Positions 1 through 9,591 of a stretch of DNA of 64,000 nucleotides are shown here, in pieces. The notes beneath the pieces were generated by a model. It saw only the letters and a program-made list of their open reading frames with translations, had not been told where the DNA came from and ran no database searches. Location of the stretch: NCBI GenBank assembly GCA_018056765.1, contig JAGPFA010000004.1:21040-85039 (forward strand), in the 5' to 3' direction. The translations under genes were made by a program, and so were the position numbers. The number at the start of each line of letters is the position of its first letter. Position 1 is the first letter of the stretch. Source of the stretch: Syntrophaceae bacterium. GTDB lineage: Bacteria; Desulfobacterota; Syntrophia; Syntrophales; Smithellaceae.

Positions 1-1016
1 GTCAAACCCAAAGAAATGGTCACGCCGAAGGATTTCCCCGCTATGTGAAACCGTTTCTGTTCAACCGCTTTGCGGATACGTTCGGCACACACTATCGCTC
101 CTTCAATGTTTGTTTGCGTCATGACAATGAGAAATTCCTCTCCGCCGAAGCGACCGTAAAAATCTGCCCCGCGGAGGTTTTTGCAGATAACGGCGGACGT
201 TTCCCTGAGAACGACATCTCCGGCAAAGTGGCCCAGTGTATCATTGACATCCTTAAAATGATCGATATCCAGCATGACGATGGAGAAGGTTGCGCCCCCC
301 CGGGACACTCGCTCCCGCTCATTCTCCAGCAGTTCCATGATGTGGCGCCGGTTATAGGCTCCGGTGAGTTCGTCACGGATGGAAAGCTCCAGATTCACGC
401 ACATAGCTTTGTGAAGTTTTTTGCGCAGAATGCTTATGTAGCTGCCAATAACGGAAAGGGCAACCAGCATCAGGGCAAAAAGCAGCATATGGAGAAACTC
501 CATCTTGAAATTGACGTCCTGAAAACGAAAACGATAAAGAAGGAAAAGATTAAGTCCATAGCTTGCAATCATAAACAGACTGACAAACAAAAAACCGCTG
601 AGGACCAGCCTGAATATGCCGAACATAAGGATGATAACATAAACAAGCAACAGCACAGGCCGTGATTCATTCGCAAAATACATTCCGTAGGTCAGCGCCA
701 CAACCGCTGCGCACATCTGGATGGTCGTCAGACTGGGATCCGAGGCCCTGAGGTTCAGGCCTGTCCTGAAAGCGACGTAGAAAACGATGTTGTTAAAAGA
801 GCAAATGAGCAGAAGGCCGATCAAACCACGCCATTCCATGATACCGGCCAGATAGGACAGATAAGCCAAAATGCAGCAAAGAGTATAGGAGGCAAAAGCC
901 ATCATGAAACGCTGCATACGGATGGTTTGATCTTTATCTTCTTTGGGAATGATCGAAAAACTGAGAATTCTCTTTAGGAGAGTTTGCCGGCTTGATTGTT
1001 CATTGACTGTAACCAT
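1..1016 (-). CDS. Membrane-bound GGDEF diguanylate cyclase, C-terminus cut by window edge
   Basis: Predicted diguanylate cyclase making cyclic di-GMP from GTP at the inner membrane. About 338 residues are visible, starting at ATG 1016 (MVTVNEQSSRQ). Residues ~30-185 form about six hydrophobic segments with short loops, a MASE-like sensor module. The GGDEF domain follows: a DELTGAYNRRHIME entry motif, the metal-binding segment LDIDHFKDVND, and the signature RFGGEEF. An RGAD sequence lies five residues before GGEEF, matching the RxxD product-inhibition I-site, so both activity and feedback control look intact. It is divergent from the PAS-LuxR gene. The last part of the domain lies beyond base 1. 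The membrane ligand is unknown. Confidence 0.93.
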   Translation of the reverse strand, partial: MVTVNEQSSRQTLLKRILSFSIIPKEDKDQTIRMQRFMMAFASYTLCCILAYLSYLAGIMEWRGLIGLLLICSFNNIVFYVAFRTGLNLRASDPSLTTIQMCAAVVALTYGMYFANESRPVLLLVYVIILMFGIFRLVLSGFLFVSLFMIASYGLNLFLLYRFRFQDVNFKMEFLHMLLFALMLVALSVIGSYISILRKKLHKAMCVNLELSIRDELTGAYNRRHIMELLENERERVSRGGATFSIVMLDIDHFKDVNDTLGHFAGDVVLRETSAVICKNLRGADFYGRFGGEEFLIVMTQTNIEGAIVCAERIRKAVEQKRFHIAGKSFGVTISLGL

Positions 1017-1326
1017 GTTTTATCACGCAGATGAAACACAAATAAACGAAGCCGAAGCGGTTAGTCACCATGCAACAGATAAGGGAAAGGAGTCATCGTG
1101 CGACGAGACCGCTTCCTGACAGCCCGATTGATCCGTCAATGGTAAATTGTAAAACAACTCGTTACATGATGAGCATAGGTAAGGGGAGCTTTTCTGTCAA
1201 GCAAATACTGACAGGCCATTGGTAACCGGACACCGGAAGAAGCGGGCAAAGCTTCTTGAAATCAGTAACTCCTTTTGGTAGTCTTGTTTACCAGCGAGCC
1301 CCGGCGCGGCACTTTGCCAAAGAGCC
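1017..1326. other. Intergenic region between divergent signalling genes
   Basis: About 310 bases between the diguanylate cyclase (minus) and the PAS-LuxR gene (plus). It must hold both promoters, but I could not pick out a convincing -35/-10 pair, a terminator or a small gene in it. Confidence 0.5.
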
Positions 1327-3084
1327 GTGGGAGCGCGCCCGATGATCGTGAAAATGACAAGAAATATGAAAGAACAACAACTTCCCGCGCAATCAATAAA
1401 GATGCATGAGAGCCCTGCCCGCAAATGCCACACAGGCCAACGGAAGCAGGACCAGGATTTGTTAAAGGAGAGTGAGGCGCGCTATCGCGCCGTGATTGAA
1501 ACCTTCTTAGAGCCCTACGCCGAGCACGACCTTGCCGGCAATTTAACTTATTTCAATGATGCATACAGACGGGAAATCGGTTACAGCCGCCAGGAGATGC
1601 CGGGACGAAGCTACCGGCAAGATGTGGATCAGAAAAATGCAGATTCCATTTTCCAAATCTATAACGGCGTCTACAAGACCGGCGTATCCGCCAGAAATCT
1701 GGAGCTTGAATCCATAAATAAAGAAGGAAAGATCAATCGCTATGAATGCACGATCAGCCTCATCCGCGATCTGCAGGGCAACCCCGCGGGATTTCGAACT
1801 TTCTATCACAACATCACGGAACGCACAAAGGGTGAAGAAGCAGTCCGCTCGATCCAGGAAAGGCTGGAAATGGTTCTGGACGGCGCGGAGCTGGGCCTTT
1901 ACGATGTAAACTGTAAAACGGGCGAGTCGTATATCGAGGACCTCTACATAGACATGCTCGGATATCAAAAGGAAGATTTTCTGTCTTTCAGGTTTTCCGA
2001 CTGGCTCAACATTATCCACCCCGATGATCTGGCCGGCGTCAAGGAAAGGGCGCGGGAAGTCCTGTCAGGTGACCGCACACTGGTTGATATGGAATACCGC
2101 CTGCGGCATAAATCGGGGGAATGGATCTGGATTCTGGGGCGCGGACGAGTTGTCAAATGGGATGAATCAGGGAAACCACTCAGGTTTACCGGTACGCAAC
2201 TCAACATTACCGGCCGCAAAAAAGCTCAGGAGGCGTTGCGCGCAAGTGAGGAGAGGTTACGTTTAGTCACAGACAACATGAAGGATATCGTGGCCTTAAC
2301 CGATCAAAACTTCAATATTATTTATATCAGCCCCTCTGTTTACAGCGTCATGGGATACCAGGCCAAAGACAGGGAAGGAAAATCTCTCTTGGATTTTATC
2401 CATCCCGAGGACCTGCCCGCGATCAAAAAAGGCCTGGAATCCTCGCTGGCGACTTTATCTCCCGGCAAGATGGAATGTCGCTATTTGCATGCCGACGGCG
2501 AATACATCTGGCTTGAAGCGGCAGGCACCTATATGCTCGATGAGCAAAATACTTTTAAGGGGGCTGTTTTCGCCATCCGCGATATCACCGAAAGGAAAAA
2601 AGCCGAAGATGCTCTGCAAAAGAGTTTAGATGAGCTCGAGGGCCGCGTGGAGCAGCGAACATCTGAATTGTCCGAAATCAATACAGCACTGCGCGTCCTT
2701 TTGAAAAAAAGAGAGGAAGATCAGAAAAACCTTCATGAAGCCCTGCAGGCAAATATTGAACAGCTTGTGACGCCTTTCATCCACAAACTGCGCACCACAC
2801 ACACAACCAACCAGAAGCTCGAATATCTCAATATACTTGAAAACAACCTCAGAGACATCACATCACCTTTCATCAATAAGCTTTCCATCGCCTTCAAAAA
2901 TTTATCTCCCCGAGAGCTTCAGGTCGCGGCGCTCATCAAACAAGGGAAAAGATCCAAAGATATCGCGCAAATCCTTAATCTTTCCATAGGAACCGTCAAT
3001 TCCTACAGAAACAGTATTCGTGAAAAAATGAATCTGGTTTCTTCTGCAACAAATCTGAGATCTTACCTGCTGTCTCTGTCCTGA
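1327..3084 (+). CDS. Triple-PAS transcriptional regulator with LuxR-type HTH
   Basis: Cytoplasmic one-component regulator of 585 residues: three PAS domains (~50-165, 175-298, 308-425; the second and third end in ITGRKKAQEAL- and ITERKKAEDAL-type linkers), a coiled coil (~425-475) and a C-terminal LuxR/NarL helix-turn-helix (~525-585) containing LSPRELQVAALIKQGKRSK and IAQILNLSIGTVNSYR. There are no transmembrane segments and no kinase domain, so PAS ligand sensing is probably coupled directly to DNA binding. The start is uncertain: GTG 1327 gives the longest form, and ATG 1342 or 1357 are alternatives. It lies upstream of an acyl-CoA synthetase on the same strand, with an inverted repeat between them. 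Regulation of that gene is inference. Confidence 0.9.
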   Translation: MGARPMIVKMTRNMKEQQLPAQSIKMHESPARKCHTGQRKQDQDLLKESEARYRAVIETFLEPYAEHDLAGNLTYFNDAYRREIGYSRQEMPGRSYRQDVDQKNADSIFQIYNGVYKTGVSARNLELESINKEGKINRYECTISLIRDLQGNPAGFRTFYHNITERTKGEEAVRSIQERLEMVLDGAELGLYDVNCKTGESYIEDLYIDMLGYQKEDFLSFRFSDWLNIIHPDDLAGVKERAREVLSGDRTLVDMEYRLRHKSGEWIWILGRGRVVKWDESGKPLRFTGTQLNITGRKKAQEALRASEERLRLVTDNMKDIVALTDQNFNIIYISPSVYSVMGYQAKDREGKSLLDFIHPEDLPAIKKGLESSLATLSPGKMECRYLHADGEYIWLEAAGTYMLDEQNTFKGAVFAIRDITERKKAEDALQKSLDELEGRVEQRTSELSEINTALRVLLKKREEDQKNLHEALQANIEQLVTPFIHKLRTTHTTNQKLEYLNILENNLRDITSPFINKLSIAFKNLSPRELQVAALIKQGKRSKDIAQILNLSIGTVNSYRNSIREKMNLVSSATNLRSYLLSLS

Positions 3085-3114
3085 AATTCCCCTCCTTCGC
3101 CAGTCGATATAATG

Positions 3115-3140
3115 TAGGAATATATACCACATTATTCCTA
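3115..3140. promoter_or_regulatory. 8-bp perfect inverted repeat, candidate operator
   Basis: TAGGAATA (3115-3122) and TATTCCTA (3133-3140) are exact reverse complements separated by 10 bases in AT-rich sequence, about 110 bases before the acyl-CoA synthetase start. Its size and symmetry suit a dimeric regulator such as the adjacent LuxR-type protein. No T-run follows, so it is not a typical terminator. Confidence 0.5.
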
Positions 3141-3250
3141 TATATTATATACATTGACCATTCTTTCAGATCTGTTAAATCACGTTGCCAAATGTGATAG
3201 CTTTTGGTCGTGTACCAAAGGTGATATCCATCAAGTTGCAGGAGGTAAAG

Positions 3251-5044
3251 ATGTATAAGTTGGTACAGCCGGATAACGTTGTTGAGATACTGGAGAAAAG
3301 CGTCGCGAAATATCCTGAGAGGCTTTTCCTCGGAACAAAAAACAAACAGACCAAACAATACGAATGGATCAATTATGAGGATTTCGGGAGGCGCGTTGAC
3401 CATTTGAGAGGAGGTCTGAACCAACTGGGCATACAAAACGATGATGCGGTAGGAATCATCTGTAATAATACCACCGAATGGGCGATCTGCTTTTTTGCAA
3501 CCTGTGGGCTGGGGGCGCGGTTTGTCCCCATGTATGAAGCTGAACTCGTTCAGGTTTGGAAGTACATTATAAACGATGCCGCAGTAAAAGTTCTCTTCAT
3601 CAGTAAAAAATCCATCTATGACAAAATAAAAGACGATCTCAAAGCCATCCCCACTTTACAGAAAGTCATTATTCTGGAAGGCAACGGACCAGGCACGATG
3701 GCCGATCTGGAAGCGATAGGAAAGACAAAGCCGGTAAAAAGCATCTATCCGGATTATCGGCATGTCTGTGTGCTGATTTACACCTCGGGAACCACAGGTG
3801 ATCCGAAAGGCGTATTGCTCTCCCATGGAAATATCACCTCCAACGCGCACGCGGTGTCGCAATGTTTTCCGGACGTCAATCATAATGACTGCTCTTTGTC
3901 CATTCTTCCGTGGGCACATGTGTTCGGACTGGGCGAGCTGGTAGTTTACTGCCTGTTGGGCGGCTCTATGGGTCTTGCAGAAAGCGCGGCGACGATTGGA
4001 GAAGACATCATGCTGATCAAACCGACCTTTATGACTGCGGTGCCGCGGGTCTTCAATAAAATCTACGACGGCCTGTGGACCAAAATGAACGATGAAGGCG
4101 GACTGGCTAAAAAGCTGTTTGTCATGGGGGTGGAAAGCGCCAAGAAGAGATATGAGCTGGCGCAACAGGGAAAGTCAAGTTTTATGACGAACCTGAAATT
4201 CAAGATCGCCGATGCGGTGGTCTTTGAAAAAGTCAGGCAAAAGCTGGGCGGGCGTCTCAAGGGCGTGATGACCGGCAGTGCGGCGATGAACCCGGAAATA
4301 TCCCGTTTTTTCTGGGATATGGGCATACCGCTTTATGACGCTTACGGCCTGACGGAAACATCTCCCGGCGCAACGATGAACCGCCCGTCAAAATACCGAA
4401 TCGGCAGCGTCGGCCCCTTCATGGGCATGGCCTCCGTCGTTATTGACAAGTCAGTAGTCGGTCCGGATTCAGAAGATGGCGAAATCATCATTTACGGTCC
4501 CAATGTCATGCTGGGGTATCACAACAAACCGGAGGCCACTAAAGAAGTGATGACACCCGACGGCGGGTTCCGGTCAGGCGACCGCGGCAGGCTCGACAAA
4601 GACGGATTTTTGTATATTACCGGACGCCTCAAGGAACAGTTCAAGCTCGAAAACGGCAAATATGTGTTTCCGGCGGCAATTGAAGAAGACATCAAGCTCA
4701 ATCATTACGTGGAAAATGCCATGATCTATGGGGAAGGACGTGAATTCAACGTCTGTATTGTCATTCCCAATTTCACAGCTTTGGCAAAATGGGCGGAAAA
4801 AAACAATTTACCGGGGGATTCCAAGGAGCTGATCAAGAAACCGGAGACAAAAAAATTCCTCGAAAACGAAATTGTCAATCAATTAAAGGATGCCTTCGGC
4901 AGCTACGAAATCCCGAAAAAGTTTATCTTTATCGAGGAACCCTTCTCGCTGGAAAACGGAATGCTGACGCAAACCATGAAACTCAAGCGGCGCGCCGTTT
5001 TTGACAGGTATAAAGGCCTGATTGAAGCATCCTATAGTAAATAG
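3251..5044 (+). CDS. Long-chain-type acyl-CoA synthetase (AMP-forming)
   Basis: Activates a fatty or other carboxylic acid to its acyl-CoA via an acyl-adenylate (ANL superfamily). The 597-residue protein has the P-loop YTSGTTGDPKG, the GLTETSPGATMNRPSK adenylate-binding segment (A5 region) and the hinge RSGDRGRLDKDGFLYITGR followed by LKEQFKLENGKYV, typical of eukaryotic-like long-chain ligases. Start ATG 3251 is chosen because GGAGG lies at 3241-3245, 5 bases before it; an in-frame start at 3185 would bury that ribosome site. It stands alone, with no terminator found downstream. The chain-length preference cannot be read from the sequence. Confidence 0.94.
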   Translation: MYKLVQPDNVVEILEKSVAKYPERLFLGTKNKQTKQYEWINYEDFGRRVDHLRGGLNQLGIQNDDAVGIICNNTTEWAICFFATCGLGARFVPMYEAELVQVWKYIINDAAVKVLFISKKSIYDKIKDDLKAIPTLQKVIILEGNGPGTMADLEAIGKTKPVKSIYPDYRHVCVLIYTSGTTGDPKGVLLSHGNITSNAHAVSQCFPDVNHNDCSLSILPWAHVFGLGELVVYCLLGGSMGLAESAATIGEDIMLIKPTFMTAVPRVFNKIYDGLWTKMNDEGGLAKKLFVMGVESAKKRYELAQQGKSSFMTNLKFKIADAVVFEKVRQKLGGRLKGVMTGSAAMNPEISRFFWDMGIPLYDAYGLTETSPGATMNRPSKYRIGSVGPFMGMASVVIDKSVVGPDSEDGEIIIYGPNVMLGYHNKPEATKEVMTPDGGFRSGDRGRLDKDGFLYITGRLKEQFKLENGKYVFPAAIEEDIKLNHYVENAMIYGEGREFNVCIVIPNFTALAKWAEKNNLPGDSKELIKKPETKKFLENEIVNQLKDAFGSYEIPKKFIFIEEPFSLENGMLTQTMKLKRRAVFDRYKGLIEASYSK

Positions 5045-5520
5045 GGCCAAGTATAATATTGTGCCCTGTTGATATTGCCTTTTGGTCAATTCACTAGCCC
5101 GGGCATCAGCCGGCAGGTCATCGTCAAGAAGGGGAGGCAGGGCAAACAAGTTCTTTAAACAAAAACATCATTAGCCGGCGCTCTCGGCAGGGGGGGGGTC
5201 GCCCGGCCTCAGGCAGGCACATTTTGCCTCCTGAGCTTTAACCGCCGGCTGTTTTGGCCGGCGTGGCGGGAGACGGGGTGACGTGTGCTTTTACCGACTG
5301 TTTGTGCGAACGCGGGAAAGCACACGTCACTACCGACCCGGCTGTTTCCCCGTCCTTATTACGTGTGGCGGATGATGAGGGTACCGCCGACCGGCCGTTC
5401 ACGAACCGGCAGTACCTGTGTGACTCTCGTCGTGGCGATTGCTTCTTTTTACGGGATTTTTCCTGTTATTCTTACAATATTCAGCCAAAAGACCCCATCT
5501 TGGCCGGTGTTGCGTCTTCA
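5045..5520. other. Gene-free region with tandem GC-rich hairpins
   Basis: This 476-base stretch between two converging genes holds no credible coding sequence. It contains a run of nine G (5190-5198) and three consecutive inverted repeats: 5208-5235 (10 bp with one bulged C), 5243-5263 (7 bp perfect) and 5278-5330 (14 bp perfect, 25-base loop). A fourth imperfect repeat pairs GGTACCGCCG with CGGCAGTACC around 5380-5420. None is followed by a T-run, so plain termination does not explain them. Confidence 0.55.
5278..5330. repeat. 14-bp perfect inverted repeat
   Basis: GTGACGTGTGCTTT at 5278-5291 is the exact reverse complement of AAAGCACACGTCAC at 5317-5330, with a 25-base loop. It is the strongest of three adjacent hairpins between two converging genes. 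Confidence 0.7.
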
Positions 5521-8301
5521 TCAGGAATTGCGGTCCAGTTCGTCGCGAATCGCCACCCCGATGGTTTCCATAGCATAGGGCTTTTTGACGTAGGCGCCGG
5601 CCCCAAGCCTCTGGGCTTCCCGGACACGGTGAGTTTCGGAAAAACCGCTCACCAGGATCGCTCTTTGGCCTGGACGGATTTCTAAAATTCTTTGATAGGT
5701 CTCCAGCCCGTCTATCCCCGGCGCCATGATCATGTCCAAAACCAGAAGATCCACCCGATGATCACGCAGGTAAGCCACCGCCTCCCTTCCGCCGGAAACT
5801 GCATGAACCTTGTAGCCCAAACGCTCCAGCAAGCCGGTAGCCACCTCGCGCTGCTCGGCAATATCATCCACCACCAGAATGGTCTCCCCCCGCCCCAGGT
5901 AACGCTCGAGGGGAATCTTCTGCCCGGGCATGGCCGGTCCCTCTCGTGTCACCGGAAAATACAGCGTAAAATCAGTACCTTTCCCCTCCCGGGAAGTCAC
6001 TTCAATATGGCCGTGATGATCCTTGACTGTCCCCCAGACAATCGCCAGCCCCAGGCCGGTGCCTCTTTTGCCCGTACCCTTGTTCGTGTAAAACGGCTCA
6101 AAGATCTTGTTGAGGTTCTCGGCGGGAATCCCCATTCCCGTATCGGATACGCTCAAAACAACGTACTCGCCCTCCTCGATCCGGTCGTGACCCTGGATAT
6201 CGCGGTCGAGGTAAATATTGTCCGTCCGGACAAACACCTCGCCGCTGCCGATAATAGCTTCAGCGGCGTTCCCCAGCAGATTCATCAGCATCTTTTCGAT
6301 ATGAACAGGAGAAGCCTTGATATTTAACAGGTCTCTTCTGCAGTCCGTCCGGAAGGTCACCCCCTGGTTTTGTGCCTTAATCCTCTCAAACTCCATCGTC
6401 TTGAGAAATCCTTCAATGACCGTGTTCAAATTGACAACTTCCGTATCCGTAACCCCACGCCTGGCCATAGTAAGCAGGTCTTGAATGATTGCCGCCCCTT
6501 TTTGCGTGGATTGCATCATTTTTTGGGCAATAGTCCTCGACTGGTGGCCGCCGGCAAGCTGGATGAGAAGCAGCTCCGAATATCCGGTCAACGCCCCCAG
6601 AACATTGTTCAGGTCATGGGCTACCTTACCGGCGATCCTTCCCAGTATTTCCATCTTCTCCGCCCGTTGCAGACGCTCCTGCATATTTTTCTGCTGCGCT
6701 TCAGCCAGCTTTTGCTCGGTGATGTCGTTGTAGAGAACCTGAAACCGCCTGGCGCCGCTCCACATTATTTCCTTTCGAAAAACGCGCAGATGACGGACGC
6801 TCCCGTCCCTTCTTACAATACTGACCTCGTATTCGGAAGGCACATGAGAGTTGTTCTTTCTTTTCTCTTTCCGCTTCTCGTGTTCGGCAAAACTCTCAGG
6901 CGTATAGCGCTCCCGGGCAGGAATCGCGTCCAGCTCTTCCATGCTCTGACACCCGTAGATATCCAGCAGTGTCCTGTTGGCGTAAATCATTTTACCTGTC
7001 TCATAGATAATGCGTACTCCGAGTGGAGAATCTTCGAGAGAACGCCGGAAATTTTCTTCGGCCTGCCGGAGCGCTTCTTCCATTTGTTTGCGCTCGGTGA
7101 TTTCCAAAACGGAGATAATCCCGGCAGGACTCCCGTTATACATGATGGTCTCCCCGGAAAGGTCAACCCATTTGACGGTCTTGTCCTTTGAAACAATACG
7201 GAATTCATATCGTTTGGTGACAGGTATACCCTGCTGGCGCTTCAGGCCGCGCTCCCTGACCGATTGTCTGTCTTCCGGGTGGACGATATCCCAGAAATTC
7301 ATGGAGACGAGTTCCTGGCGGGAAAAACCGGTGATCTGCGTCGCGGCCTGATTGGCATAAATCCATTTATCGTTTTGGAACAACAAAATGGCGGTTGGAG
7401 AAGATTCCGTGAGAATGCGAAATCTTTCTTCGCTTTCCCGCAGGGCTTCTTCCGCCTTTTTACGCCGGGTGATGTTTCGGCCGACACACACAACACCGGC
7501 AATTTTCCCATCATGTATAAAGGGAGCACCGCTGACCTCGGCCAAAACCAGAGTTCCGTCTTTAGCGATAAATTCATAAATCGAAGGTGGAAAAATTGAA
7601 CCTTTGAGTATCTGGCTGAGATGATCGACGGCCTGCTCCATAGATTGCGGCGACAAAATGGCTCCCAATTCAAAAAGGGGACGCCCGGTGAAATCCTGCG
7701 GTTTATAGCCCAGGACATTCTCCACGCTCGGAGACATGCTCAAAATGATGAGATTGATATCGAAGACAAAAATAACGTCTGAAATGTATTCAAAATTCAG
7801 GTGATACTTTTTCTCCAGTTCCCTGAACTCACGGGCCGCCTCCTCCAGGTCCGGTCTTATCTTTAAGTCTTCCCCGGACAATCCGATTCCCTCATCGGGA
7901 GGTTTTGCCATGACAAGATTCTTTTTTTTCTTTTCAGCGAGCAGATTGTTCAGAGTCTCGATCAGGGTTGGCAGCTCCTCCTGTTTGCTCACAAACAGGT
8001 CGGCCCCGAGCGTCAACGCGGTTTTTTCGAACAGAGGGTCGGTGCAGGCAGTCGCAAAAAAAACAAATGGAATGTTTTTAAGTTTTTCGTCCGCTTTACA
8101 ATTACGGCAGAAGGTATATCCGTCCATGACGGGCATCGGAACATCGGAAATAATGAGATCGGGGGGCTCAGAAGACGACATTTCCAGGGCGGCGCGGCCG
8201 TCCCGCGCTTCACGAACATTCCACCCCTGCTTCTCCATGACTCTCTGGAGCGCGGTCAGACTCCCTGCATTATCACCAGCAACGACAACATTTATTTTCA
8301 T
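5521..8301 (-). CDS. Hybrid histidine kinase: REC-PAS-PAS-PAS-HisKA-HATPase-REC
   Basis: Cytoplasmic hybrid sensor kinase of 926 residues. Order: N-terminal receiver (~1-125; phosphoacceptor Asp in LIISDVPMPVMDG, but one residue of the usual acidic pair is replaced in VVAGDN), three PAS domains (~165-285, 285-410, 415-540), HisKA with phosphoacceptor His562 in VAHDLNNVLGALTG, HATPase with an N-box (LLGNAAEAI) and G-boxes (DTGMGIP, GTGLGLAI), and a C-terminal receiver with Asp in LVLDMIMAPGIDG and Lys in VKKPY. The phosphorelay set is complete apart from the weak first receiver. Start ATG 8301 is preferred over ATG 8319 because AAGGA precedes it. No output domain or partner regulator is adjacent. 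Confidence 0.92.
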   Translation of the reverse strand: MKINVVVAGDNAGSLTALQRVMEKQGWNVREARDGRAALEMSSSEPPDLIISDVPMPVMDGYTFCRNCKADEKLKNIPFVFFATACTDPLFEKTALTLGADLFVSKQEELPTLIETLNNLLAEKKKKNLVMAKPPDEGIGLSGEDLKIRPDLEEAAREFRELEKKYHLNFEYISDVIFVFDINLIILSMSPSVENVLGYKPQDFTGRPLFELGAILSPQSMEQAVDHLSQILKGSIFPPSIYEFIAKDGTLVLAEVSGAPFIHDGKIAGVVCVGRNITRRKKAEEALRESEERFRILTESSPTAILLFQNDKWIYANQAATQITGFSRQELVSMNFWDIVHPEDRQSVRERGLKRQQGIPVTKRYEFRIVSKDKTVKWVDLSGETIMYNGSPAGIISVLEITERKQMEEALRQAEENFRRSLEDSPLGVRIIYETGKMIYANRTLLDIYGCQSMEELDAIPARERYTPESFAEHEKRKEKRKNNSHVPSEYEVSIVRRDGSVRHLRVFRKEIMWSGARRFQVLYNDITEQKLAEAQQKNMQERLQRAEKMEILGRIAGKVAHDLNNVLGALTGYSELLLIQLAGGHQSRTIAQKMMQSTQKGAAIIQDLLTMARRGVTDTEVVNLNTVIEGFLKTMEFERIKAQNQGVTFRTDCRRDLLNIKASPVHIEKMLMNLLGNAAEAIIGSGEVFVRTDNIYLDRDIQGHDRIEEGEYVVLSVSDTGMGIPAENLNKIFEPFYTNKGTGKRGTGLGLAIVWGTVKDHHGHIEVTSREGKGTDFTLYFPVTREGPAMPGQKIPLERYLGRGETILVVDDIAEQREVATGLLERLGYKVHAVSGGREAVAYLRDHRVDLLVLDMIMAPGIDGLETYQRILEIRPGQRAILVSGFSETHRVREAQRLGAGAYVKKPYAMETIGVAIRDELDRNS

Positions 8302-8806
8302 ATGATCCTTATGAAACAAGATGATTCTGAAACGCCAGCTTGAACCATAACCACTTCATTACGGTAAAACGTACCCTTCTCAATTACCGATGGGGGAAAC
8401 CCTTTAGAGAAGTCATTTTGGCTTGCCCTGCCAGAAAGTCAAGAAAAAAATACTTATCGGCGTGAACAGGCAGTTCCCCGGCGAATAATATCTATGGTTG
8501 CTGTCACACTTTGGGACATGGGCAAAGGCTGAACCGGCGGGCATACACCAACTTTTCTTTTTTCTTTTGTCGCCCCTCGCGTGATACGGCTCCCCGATAA
8601 CTTGCCGAAGACACATGTCCTTTGCTGCGTACAATTCCCGCTTAAATAATTGACAAAAAACGATATGAAACATTATAATTCTGGCAGGACAGCGGTTTAC
8701 GTGCCAGACTGTCCAAAAGAAGTTGCGCCGGTAACAATACTGGTTTCCCGCAATGTGAACATGTCCGGGAACCACAAAGAGCAAATCTTTATAGGAGTAA
8801 ATAATC
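8302..8806. other. Intergenic region between divergent genes
   Basis: About 505 bases. It holds a consensus promoter for the downstream zinc-ribbon gene (8650-8679) and, after it, two inverted repeats in the presumed leader: CTGGCA/TGCCAG near 8681-8706 and GGTTTCCCG/CGGGAACC near 8742-8774. I see no credible gene in 8302-8640. Confidence 0.5.
8650..8679 (+). promoter_or_regulatory. Consensus sigma-70 promoter for the zinc-ribbon gene
   Basis: TTGACA at 8650-8655 and TATAAT at 8674-8679 with an 18-base spacer, both perfect hexamers. Transcription would begin near 8686, leaving a leader of about 120 bases before ATG 8807. Confidence 0.75.
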
Positions 8807-9451
8807 ATGAAGCCAGACGAGCAGTGCCCTTCCTGTGGAAAAATGGTGCAGGCCGATGCTGTTTTCTGCCCTGCCTGTGGAACCCGCCTGTCTGATACAA
8901 AAACGCCAGACAAGAAATGCCCCGCCTGCGGGGCGACCATGGATGCCGATTCCGTTTTTTGCGCTAAATGCGGAAGCCGCTTTGCGGAAAAAACGGTGCA
9001 CAGACCGCTGCCGTCACGGTTGGGGTTCGCATCCAGTCCACGACGGCTGATCATCTTATTAACGGCGGCGCTTGTCGTGTTGCTGTTTTGTCTTGCGACC
9101 ATCGCCTATCTCTTCTCAACAAAAACCAACAGGACTTCCCCCGCTTCCGTAAGCAGTCAGGAAGTCAGGAAAATCGTCAAAACAGAAAAAAGCACATACA
9201 GATCCGGAGAAAAAATCTACGTGCATTATTACGGTGCTCCCGGACTGAGAGGAGACTGGATATGTATTGCACCGGCCGGCTCACCGGATAACACATACGG
9301 CTCTTATCAATACATCCCGCACAGCGGAAGTGGAACTTTGTCGTTTGAGACACCTGAGCCGGGAAGATACGAGGTCAGGGCATTTTACCGGTACAATCCC
9401 GGGCATTACAGAGTAACGGGCCGCCACCGGTTTACCGTTGCGGATTGGTAA
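8807..9451 (+). CDS. Double zinc-ribbon membrane protein with C-terminal beta domain
   Basis: Function unknown; 214 residues. Two tandem zinc ribbons occupy the N-terminus (CPSCG...FCPACG at ~7-25, CPACG...FCAKCG at ~38-56), each with two CxxC knuckles. A single transmembrane helix follows (~80-103). The C-terminal ~110 residues probably face the periplasm and look like a small beta-sandwich (YRSGEKIYVHYYG, GRYEVRAFYRYNPG). Proteins pairing a cytoplasmic zinc ribbon with an outer sensing domain are common, but no partner gene is visible. AGGAG precedes ATG 8807. The gene has its own consensus promoter. Confidence 0.85.
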   Translation: MKPDEQCPSCGKMVQADAVFCPACGTRLSDTKTPDKKCPACGATMDADSVFCAKCGSRFAEKTVHRPLPSRLGFASSPRRLIILLTAALVVLLFCLATIAYLFSTKTNRTSPASVSSQEVRKIVKTEKSTYRSGEKIYVHYYGAPGLRGDWICIAPAGSPDNTYGSYQYIPHSGSGTLSFETPEPGRYEVRAFYRYNPGHYRVTGRHRFTVADW

Positions 9452-9591
9452 GCGCGAACGGACAAAATCAGCATCGGCATTATGAGTCTTACGCCTTCTT
9501 TGCCGGCGCCTGGCGATGGCCAGGCACGCGGTCTCAGTACACGATATAGAAAAGTTACGGTATTCCAGCATCAGAAGGGGGGGTTCAAACC

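Noticed and set aside
5045-5520. Frames of 97 and 143 codons in the hairpin region
   Set aside because: No ribosome sites, composition unlike neighbours, and they run into the 3' end of the hybrid kinase gene on the opposite strand.
8413-9102. 229-codon minus-strand frame
   Set aside because: Crosses the consensus promoter and overlaps the zinc-ribbon gene, which has paired CxxC motifs and a good ribosome site.
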